The notes beneath the pieces are model-generated. The model did no database searches and was not told the origin of the DNA. It saw nothing but the letters and a program-made list of their open reading frames with translations. From assembly GCF_034424545.1 (NCBI RefSeq), contig NZ_CP139970.1, positions 1,922,001 through 1,986,000 on the forward strand: a stretch of 64,000 bases of DNA. Reading direction: 5' to 3'. This DNA comes from Trinickia caryophylli. GTDB taxonomy: Bacteria > Pseudomonadota > Gammaproteobacteria > Burkholderiales > Burkholderiaceae. The position numbers and the translations under genes are program-made. Of this stretch, positions 58,004 to 64,000 are shown piece by piece (position 1 is the first letter of the stretch; each line of letters starts with the position of its first letter).

Positions 58004-58513
58004 ATGCGATGCAAAGCCGCCCTGGCAGCCGTTTTCGCCTGCGCCATGCTTGCGCCCTTGCCGGGCGCCGCGCAAGCGGTCAAGGAGCCATCAGCCGTCC
58101 AATGGCGGCTCGAGGTGGTGCGCGACGGTACGACGATCGATACATTCGAGGGCACGACGGCCATCGGCCAGGCCGTGACAGCCACCCATCATCACGAGAC
58201 AGTCCACGCGGTCGGCTGCAAGGAGCGGCCGGACGCGCGCATCGATCTGGCGCGCACGCTGACGATTTCCCCCATCGCCGAGGAGCCGGGCGGCATCGCG
58301 TTTGCCATCGACGCACAGGAAATGCTCGAGGACGACACACCCCAGCAAACGCGCGACGGCTGCACGCTGCCGCCGCAGCCGCGGCGCGTGAACGCCAACC
58401 ATCCGGGCCTGCTCGTGCCGGCGGGGCAATGGGCAAGCTGGACCATCGTGGACAGCCGTCCGACGCTCGTCTATCGTGTGCGTGCGAGCGTCGCGGCGCG
58501 CACCGGAAACTGA
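58004..58513 (+). CDS. Hypothetical secreted protein
   Basis: A 169-residue protein with a signal peptide (MRCKAALAAVFACAMLAPLPGAAQA). The mature part has two well-spaced cysteines (HAVGCKE, RDGCTLP) and beta-rich sequence. ATG 58004 has AAGGAG at proper spacing; ATG 57995 is too close to it. No family recognised. Confidence 0.7.
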   Translation: MRCKAALAAVFACAMLAPLPGAAQAVKEPSAVQWRLEVVRDGTTIDTFEGTTAIGQAVTATHHHETVHAVGCKERPDARIDLARTLTISPIAEEPGGIAFAIDAQEMLEDDTPQQTRDGCTLPPQPRRVNANHPGLLVPAGQWASWTIVDSRPTLVYRVRASVAARTGN

Positions 58514-58534
58514 AGGAAGCAGGAACAGCGCGGC

Positions 58535-59341
58535 ATGCGAAACCCCGAAGAATTGATGCGACAAGCCGTGGCGACCCAGCGCAAGGACTTCGTTGCGGTC
58601 AGTTGGAATCTGCACAAGGGCCGCTCTCCGCTCGGATTCACCGCCTGGAAGGCGATGCAGCGGTGGGTCGAATCGACGCAGGCCGACGCTTACTTTCTGC
58701 AGGAGGCCATGGCGCGGCGCATGCCGGGCCCGGTACTCGCCACGAGCTTCGGCGCGCCTGTGCAGGACCCGCTCTCCGACGTCTGGGAATGCCAGGCAAC
58801 CGAACTCGCCCATGCGCTCGATCTCGAGATCGCGCTCGGGCCGAACGTCTTCAAGCCGTCGTGGCGGCATGGCAATGCGATTCTCTCGCCGCACCCGCTC
58901 GACCTGGGCGGGCGCTGGGACATTTCGGCGCACCGCTTCGAAAAGCGCGGTCTGCTCGTTGCGCGCGCCACCTTCGCCGGCCATTCGGTCACGCTGCTGT
59001 GCGCACACCTCGCGCTCACGCGCTCGGCGCGGCTGCGGCAGATGAACTGGATCGCGCACTGGATCGCACGCGAAGCGCCGGCCGGCCCGCTCTTGCTGGC
59101 CGGCGACTTCAACGACTGGCGCAACGATTCGGTGCCGCTTTTCGCGGAGCACGGGCTGATCGAAGTGGCCACGGAACTCGGCCAGCCGGCCCGCACGTTT
59201 CCGGCGTTCTCGCCCGCGCTGGCGCTCGACAAGATGTTCGTGCGGGGCATGCGGCCGGTCGAGTGGATTCAGCCCGCGCAGGAGACGGCCTGGCTTTCCG
59301 ACCATCTGCCTTACGTCGCGCGGCTCAAGCTCGACGAGTGA
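58535..59341 (+). CDS. Endonuclease/exonuclease/phosphatase family protein
   Basis: A 268-residue EEP-fold protein with the motifs SWNLHKGR, FLQEAM, GNAILSPHPL, HLALTRSARLRQM, LLAGDFNDWRND and the terminal SDHLPYVARL. The fold cleaves phosphodiester or phosphomonoester bonds in nucleic acids or lipids. It is 21 bases after the secreted-protein gene and may be co-transcribed. Confidence 0.9.
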   Translation: MRNPEELMRQAVATQRKDFVAVSWNLHKGRSPLGFTAWKAMQRWVESTQADAYFLQEAMARRMPGPVLATSFGAPVQDPLSDVWECQATELAHALDLEIALGPNVFKPSWRHGNAILSPHPLDLGGRWDISAHRFEKRGLLVARATFAGHSVTLLCAHLALTRSARLRQMNWIAHWIAREAPAGPLLLAGDFNDWRNDSVPLFAEHGLIEVATELGQPARTFPAFSPALALDKMFVRGMRPVEWIQPAQETAWLSDHLPYVARLKLDE

Positions 59342-59452
59342 GCGCGGCGCATCCGTACCCGCTAAAGTAGCGGTTTGACCGCCCCCGCGCCCCGGCGCTT
59401 CCACGCGCGAGCGGGCAGCGTGCCCCGTCCGTCTTTCACGAGTCCCTTCGCC

Positions 59453-60193
59453 ATGCACTATCTGCCGACGCTGCTGCAACTCGGTGTCATCTACTTCGTT
59501 GCGGCCGCGAGCCCGGGGCCCAACTTTTTCATGGTGACGCAGCGCTCGCTCGCGGGGCGGCGCTCGCTCGGCGTGGCTTCGGCACTGGGCGTGGCCACGG
59601 CCTCGATTACCTGGGCCACGCTCGCGATGGCGGGGCTCGCCGCAGTGCTGCAGCGGCTCGAGTGGGTCTATACGGGCATACGGTTCGCGGGCGCCGCCTA
59701 CCTCGTCTATTTTGGGTTCAAGCTGCTGCGCGACAGCGTGCGCGTGGACCGTACGGAGCCCGCGGCCGTTGCGGCAACCGTGCCGGCCGGGGTGCACGGC
59801 GGTGCGGCGGCGGTGGGCGCCGGTGCCGCCGGTGCCGCCGGGGAAGCGATGACGATGGCGATGGAGGCGTCCGCCATGGGCGTTGCCGGGCAGGCACACG
59901 CATGGCGCGTCGCGTACCGCTCGGGGCTCGTCACGTGCATGACGAATCCGAAGTCGTGCGTGTTCTGGACGAGTGTTTTTGCCGCACTTTTCCCGGCGCA
60001 TCCGCCGCTCTGGTTCTATGGGGCGGTCCTTGCCGTGATCGGCTCGCTTTCGGCCGGCTGGTATAGCAGCGTGGCGCTGATGTTCGCGGCCGAACGCACG
60101 CAGCGCGGTTATCGCAGGCTGCGCCGGCCCATCGACGGGCTGTGCGGCGTGGCGCTCGCAGGCCTTGGGGTGAAGCTCGCTTTCAAGCAGTAG
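59453..60193 (+). CDS. LysE-family amino acid exporter with Ala/Gly-rich insert
   Basis: A 246-residue LysE/RhtB exporter with about six helices and the motif AAASPGPNFFMVTQRSLAGRRSLGVASALGV. An insert of about 45 residues (roughly 104-148), rich in Ala, Gly and Met, widens the loop between helices 3 and 4. The C-terminal NPKSCVFWTSVFAALFP is typical. Start ATG 59453. Confidence 0.9.
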   Translation: MHYLPTLLQLGVIYFVAAASPGPNFFMVTQRSLAGRRSLGVASALGVATASITWATLAMAGLAAVLQRLEWVYTGIRFAGAAYLVYFGFKLLRDSVRVDRTEPAAVAATVPAGVHGGAAAVGAGAAGAAGEAMTMAMEASAMGVAGQAHAWRVAYRSGLVTCMTNPKSCVFWTSVFAALFPAHPPLWFYGAVLAVIGSLSAGWYSSVALMFAAERTQRGYRRLRRPIDGLCGVALAGLGVKLAFKQ

Positions 60194-60408
60194 CGCCGCT
60201 CCGGGCGGCCGCTGAGCAGCCCCGCGCCAAGACATTCTCCCCGCCCTCGGCAGGGCCGCCCGGCCCGCGGCTTGCCCGCTCGCGCTAGAATAGCGGATTC
60301 AACGCCTCGCGAAATGTTGCTTGCGAGAGCGCGTCGCCCCTGCCGACCGAGGCCGGAGCGTTCTTGTGTCGGGCGCCTCCGCCTTTTCTTCGCACAGTCC
60401 TAGTAGCC

Positions 60409-61179
60409 ATGAGCAACCTGAATCCGCAAACCGTCCTTACCGTCCATCACTGGACCGACACGCTGTTCAGCTTCACCTGCACGCGCGATGCGTCGTTCCG
60501 CTTCGAAAACGGCCAGTTCACAATGGTCGGCCTCGAAGTGGAAGGCAAACCGCTGATCCGCGCTTACAGCATGGCCAGCGCGAACTACGAGGAAAACCTC
60601 GAGTTCCTCAGCATCAAGGTGCCCGACGGCCCGCTGACGTCGCGTCTGCAGCATTTGAAGGTCGGCGATCAGGTGCTCATCGGCAAGAAGCCCACCGGCA
60701 CGCTCGTGGCCGACAACCTGCTGCCCGGCAAGACGCTCTGGCTGCTTTCCACGGGCACGGGCCTCGCGCCGTTCATGTCGATCATCAAGGATCCGGGCGT
60801 CTACGATCGCTACGAGAAGGTCGTGCTCACGCACACCTGCCGCTTCGTCGACGAACTCGCGTACAACGAATACATCACCGAGCATCTTCCGGCTCACGAG
60901 GACATCGGCGAGATCGTGCGCGAAAAGCTCGTCTACTACCCGACGGTCACGCGCGAGTCGTTCCAGAACCGCGGCCGCATCACCGAGCTCATCGATTCGA
61001 AGAAGCTCTTCGAAGACCTGGGCCTGTCGCCGTTCTCGCTCGAGAACGACCGCGTCATGCTGTGCGGCAGCCCCCACATGCTGCGCGATACGCGCGAACT
61101 GCTCGACGGCATGGGCTTCAAGGAAGGCAGCAACAACGATCCGGGCCACTACGTCGTCGAGAAAGCGTTCGTCGGCTGA
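60409..61179 (+). CDS. fpr: Ferredoxin/flavodoxin-NADP+ reductase
   Basis: A 256-residue FAD enzyme of the bacterial FNR type: RAYSMAS for FAD, LLSTGTGLAPFMSII for NADP, MLCGSPHMLRDTRELL, and C-terminal HYVVEKAFVG. It exchanges electrons between NADPH and ferredoxin/flavodoxin. ATG 60409. Confidence 0.95.
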   Translation: MSNLNPQTVLTVHHWTDTLFSFTCTRDASFRFENGQFTMVGLEVEGKPLIRAYSMASANYEENLEFLSIKVPDGPLTSRLQHLKVGDQVLIGKKPTGTLVADNLLPGKTLWLLSTGTGLAPFMSIIKDPGVYDRYEKVVLTHTCRFVDELAYNEYITEHLPAHEDIGEIVREKLVYYPTVTRESFQNRGRITELIDSKKLFEDLGLSPFSLENDRVMLCGSPHMLRDTRELLDGMGFKEGSNNDPGHYVVEKAFVG

Positions 61180-61269
61180 AGCCCCAAAAGGCGCTCGCCC
61201 CCCAAAAGGCGCTTGCCGCGCGAATCGGGCTTCGCCGCCCGTGCAACGGCGTGGGCAGCGCCTGCGAAG

Positions 61270-61296
61270 ACCGGAGCTCATGCTCCGGTTTTTTTT
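61270..61296 (+). terminator. Terminator of fpr
   Basis: ACCGGAGC - TCAT - GCTCCGGT followed by eight T's in all, an intrinsic terminator about 90 bases after the fpr stop. Confidence 0.93.
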
Positions 61297-61372
61297 CGTC
61301 CGCCGGTAGCCGGCCGGCCCTCATCGCTTCGTTTCGCTGTTACATATCGTCGCTTCCGGCATGACATTCGTC

Positions 61373-61389
61373 GTAGGATTTTTTCCTAC
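61373..61389. promoter_or_regulatory. Palindrome GTAGGA-TTTTT-TCCTAC upstream of the kinase gene
   Basis: A perfect 6-5-6 inverted repeat about 240 bases before the kinase ATG, in the 61297-61631 gap. Its TAGGA...TCCTA core resembles boxes bound by RcsB/NarL-type regulators, and such a regulator (62526-63185) is encoded just downstream. Direct repeats of GTTACC lie further on (61530-61600). Nothing else is seen in the gap. Confidence 0.45.
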
Positions 61390-61631
61390 ACGCCTCGCTG
61401 ACAGACTTGTCAATCAGTACTTGAAGAAGTTGTTGTAAGCCTTGTCGGGTCGGACCTTTTCATATTTTTGAGATATCATCCGCCCATTGTCCGGGTAAGG
61501 ATGGAATCGATTCCCAGCTGCCGGGTACATGTTACCGAATGTAAATAACGTTACCCGCGCCGTTCGCGTTTTCCGGCGCGGAGCGTCCTGTCGTTGTTAC
61601 CGTTTCACCCGCTTTCGAGCGTCAGTTTGCG

Positions 61632-62522
61632 ATGAATGAACGTTTGGCCGATTTGCCCCGCAGCAGGGAGAACATGGATACGCCGATGATTGTCCCGCGC
61701 GATTCGCGCGATTCGCGCGGGCGCCCGGGCGCAGGCGGCGAGCTTGCCGCGCACCCCGAGATGCAGCAGTTGCGCCACCGGCTGCGCGAGCTCGCGCACG
61801 AACTGGTCATCGCCTGCGAGGCCACCCGTACCCATATCGCCCGGGAACTGCACGACAGCGTGGGCTCGGAGCTGATCGCCGCCCGTTTCGCGCTCGCGAA
61901 CGCCGTGTCTCGCCACGACGCTTCGCCGCCGGCAGACGGCACCGAGGCGTTCGCCGTGGCGCAGCACGCGCTCGACGCGGCCTGCGAAGCGAGCCGCCGG
62001 CTCGTGGCCGATCTGCACGCGCCGCATTTCGACGGCGGCGTGGTGGCGGCGCTTTCCCAGTGGACGCGCGCCTTCTCCGAGCGCACGGGGTTGCGCACGA
62101 GCCTCGTGTGCGACGCCGATGTCCGCCTCACCCAGTTGCCGCCGGGCGCCGCGCTCGCCGTGTTCCGCGTCGCGCAGGAGGCGCTCACGAACGTGGCCAA
62201 GCATGCGGGCGCCTCGTGCGCCGACGTCCGCATCGAAACCGACGCGCGCCATCTGACGCTCATCGTGAGCGACGATGGACGCGGCTTGCCGCGCCGACGC
62301 GCGCACGCCGGCTTCGGTCTTGCAAGCATGCGGGCGCGCTGCGAGGCGTTCGAAGGCTCGCTGCGCGTGGCCCGGCGTCGGGCAAGCGCAGGGCCAGGCG
62401 CGGGCGGCAGCGATGGCGGCACGGCACGCGGCGCCGGCACCATCGTGCGTGCCCGCTTCGGCTGGGAGGCACTCCAGAGCGCACGCACCGATACGCCGCC
62501 GACCACCGCCTCGGCGAGATAA
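61632..62522 (+). CDS. Cytosolic NarX-type sensor histidine kinase
   Basis: A 296-residue kinase with no membrane segment. It has HisKA_3 with H74 in HIARELHDSVGSEL and a HATPase (VAQEALTNVAKHAGASCADVRIE, DDGRG, GFGLASMRARCEAF). A short linker and an Ala/Gly-rich tail replace any sensor domain, so its input is unknown. Three bases separate it from the regulator gene. ATG 61632. Confidence 0.88.
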   Translation: MNERLADLPRSRENMDTPMIVPRDSRDSRGRPGAGGELAAHPEMQQLRHRLRELAHELVIACEATRTHIARELHDSVGSELIAARFALANAVSRHDASPPADGTEAFAVAQHALDAACEASRRLVADLHAPHFDGGVVAALSQWTRAFSERTGLRTSLVCDADVRLTQLPPGAALAVFRVAQEALTNVAKHAGASCADVRIETDARHLTLIVSDDGRGLPRRRAHAGFGLASMRARCEAFEGSLRVARRRASAGPGAGGSDGGTARGAGTIVRARFGWEALQSARTDTPPTTASAR

Positions 62523-62525
62523 GCG

Positions 62526-63185
62526 ATGACGCTCAGGATCTTGCTGGCCGACGACCACGCCATCGTGCGCCAGGGCGTGCGGCAACTGCTGCTGACGAAC
62601 GGCGTGGCGCGCGAGGTCGTCGAAGCCGACAACGGCGCCCAGGCGCTCGCATGCGTCGGGCACGACCATCCGTTCGATGTCGTCCTGCTCGACATTTCGC
62701 TGCCGGACATGAACGGGGTAGAGGTCCTCAAGCGCCTGAAGCGCCGCGCGCCGCGCACGCCCGTCGTGATGTTTTCGATGTTCTGCGAAGATCAGTACGC
62801 CGTGCGCTCGCTCAAGGCAGGCGCATCGGGCTACCTCTCGAAAACGGTGAACGCCGCACAAATGGTGGATGCCATCCGGCAAGTGGCATCGGGCCGCAAA
62901 TACGTCAGCCCGGCGCTGGCCGAGGCGCTCGCCAATTACGTCTCGTTCGACAACGAGCAACTGCCGCACGAAAAGCTCTCCGACCGCGAATATCAGACGC
63001 TTTGCATGCTCGCTTCGGGCAAGCGGCTGACCGATATCGCCGCGGCGCTCTCGCTCTCGGTGAAGACCGTGAGCGTCTACCGCAGCCGTCTGCTCGAGAA
63101 AATGAAGCTCAGCAACAATGCCGAACTCACGTACTACGTGATGAGCAACCGGCTCGTCGACTTCAACCCCGCCATGAACGGCTAG
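62526..63185 (+). CDS. NarL/FixJ-type response regulator
   Basis: A 219-residue regulator: receiver with D56 in LLDISLPDMNG and lysine in YLSKTV, and LuxR helix-turn-helix LSDREYQTLCMLASGKRLTDIAAALSLSVKTVSVYRSRLLEKM. Partner of the kinase just upstream. Confidence 0.92.
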   Translation: MTLRILLADDHAIVRQGVRQLLLTNGVAREVVEADNGAQALACVGHDHPFDVVLLDISLPDMNGVEVLKRLKRRAPRTPVVMFSMFCEDQYAVRSLKAGASGYLSKTVNAAQMVDAIRQVASGRKYVSPALAEALANYVSFDNEQLPHEKLSDREYQTLCMLASGKRLTDIAAALSLSVKTVSVYRSRLLEKMKLSNNAELTYYVMSNRLVDFNPAMNG

Positions 63186-63517
63186 CCGCCCCGGGGCAGC
63201 GGCGCTCGGCGTCGCCCGCCCCTTGCTTGCCCGCACCACCCGAGCCGAAGCCGCGACATGATGTCCCGGCTCGCGCCGCCCTCTGCCCCTCTGCCCCTCT
63301 GCCCGAGCCACCTCGGCACCTCGCCCGCCGCATGGGTGGCGCCGCCGGCTCGCCGCCCGCCGGCACCCGCCGCCCCGCACCGATCAGGTGCGCGCCCAGG
63401 CGTTTTTTCTGATTCTGCGCACGCCTTACAGTTTGGCTACCGGGCTCAGCTAAAATGGCAGGTTTTCACGTGGCCGGCGCACGCACCTCGCCGGTGCATT
63501 CTGGAGACCTTTCTTCC
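63186..63517. other. Promoter region of the permease gene
   Basis: A 332-base gap. TAAAAT near 63451 may be a -10 element for the permease, with poor -35 match. No gene or terminator is clear. Confidence 0.35.
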
Positions 63518-64000
63518 ATGTCCTTGTTGCGCAAAAAGAACGTCGAGCAGATGATCGCCGGTGCCCAAAGCACCGGCCTCAAAAAAGCGCTTGGCCCGCT
63601 CGATCTCACGTTTCTCGGCATCGGCGCGATCATCGGCACCGGCATTTTCGTGCTCACGGGCACGGGCGCCGTCCAGGCCGGCCCCGCCCTGATGGTGTCG
63701 TTCCTGATCGCCGCCGTCGCGTGCGCGCTCGCGGGTCTCGCCTACGCGGAGTTCGCTTCGACGATTCCCGTCGCCGGCTCGATCTACACCTATTCCTACG
63801 CCACGCTCGGCGAGCTCGCCGCCTGGATCATCGGCTGGGATCTGATGCTCGAATACGGGCTTGCGACCTCGGCCGTCTCCGTCGGCTGGTCGGGCTACCT
63901 GCAATCGCTGCTCGGCGGCATCGGGCTCAAGCTGCCCGTGGTGCTCTCCGCGGCACCCGGCACCGTCGCGGGTGCGACGACCTGGTTCAACCTGCCGGCG
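63518..64000 (+). CDS. APC-family amino acid permease (3' end beyond the right edge)
   Basis: The first 161 codons are visible. They give a cytosolic N-terminus (MSLLRKKNVEQMIAGA), and helices with LGIGAIIGTGIFVLTGTGA, VACALAGLAYAEFASTIPVAGSIYTYSYATLGELAAWIIGWDLMLEYGLA, typical of the YfnA/CAT-like branch of APC transporters. The ATG at 63518 is the likely start. Confidence 0.92.
   Translation, partial: MSLLRKKNVEQMIAGAQSTGLKKALGPLDLTFLGIGAIIGTGIFVLTGTGAVQAGPALMVSFLIAAVACALAGLAYAEFASTIPVAGSIYTYSYATLGELAAWIIGWDLMLEYGLATSAVSVGWSGYLQSLLGGIGLKLPVVLSAAPGTVAGATTWFNLPA

Noticed and set aside
58091..63380. Minus-strand frames of 714 and 591 codons opposite the EEP, LysE and kinase/regulator genes
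   Set aside because: Shadow frames with biased composition opposite well-supported genes carrying clear motifs.

Overview
The window is high-GC DNA (roughly two thirds G+C by eye) with gene content and order typical of Burkholderia sensu lato (Burkholderia, Paraburkholderia, Trinickia, Caballeronia). Supporting signs are the rsmI / yraN / SIS-domain isomerase / BON lipoprotein / cytochrome c / tRNA-Ala block, an H-NS-family protein with the short C-terminal DNA-binding motif, a HiPIP, and contact-dependent inhibition (CDI) genes in the Burkholderia order A-I-B. I cannot name the species from the sequence alone.

Layout. (1) 1-7503: 5' part of a giant haemagglutinin-repeat exoprotein (CdiA/FhaB type, minus strand), running off the left edge. 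(2) 8.0-15.25 kb: a hemerythrin gene with an NsrR-like operator, then a split PQQ-type peptide-maturation locus. pqqD and a 24-residue pqqA lie on the minus strand. Facing away from them are a MoxYX-like sensor/regulator pair, pqqE, a 31-residue membrane peptide, a PuuD-like membrane protein, a SerC-like aminotransferase and a short dihydroorotate-dehydrogenase-like protein. No pqqB or pqqC is in the window. (3) 15.4-28.5 kb: a complete CDI locus on the minus strand, cdiA (3455 residues, PD-(D/E)XK-like toxin tip), an Imm49-like immunity gene and cdiB. This CdiA is a close paralogue of the one at the left edge. (4) 28.8-40.8 kb: accessory genes. These are a large XRE-AAA-TPR regulator divergent from a lectin/aerolysin-like toxin gene, an unknown gene, a NERD-helicase, an HNH nuclease, a membrane alpha/beta hydrolase, a transposase remnant and a TPR protein. 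(5) 40.9 kb to the end: mostly conserved chromosomal backbone, starting at tRNA-Ala(CGC).

How the genes work together. cdiA, the immunity gene and cdiB form one unit: CdiB exports CdiA, the CdiA tip is delivered to neighbouring cells, and the immunity protein protects siblings. In the PQQ-type locus PqqD would bind PqqA and present it to the radical SAM enzyme PqqE. The sensor/regulator pair probably controls expression, and the genes translationally coupled downstream of pqqE are candidates for further steps or for use of the product. The lectin-toxin and its divergent regulator look like a regulated anti-eukaryote or anti-competitor module. The backbone genes cover 16S rRNA methylation, septal lipoprotein, outer-membrane lipoprotein, metal efflux, amino acid uptake and redox functions.

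Limits: all calls come from reading translated sequence, motifs and gene order. No database search, alignment program or structure prediction was run. Start codons were chosen from ribosome-binding sites and family lengths and are uncertain where stated.
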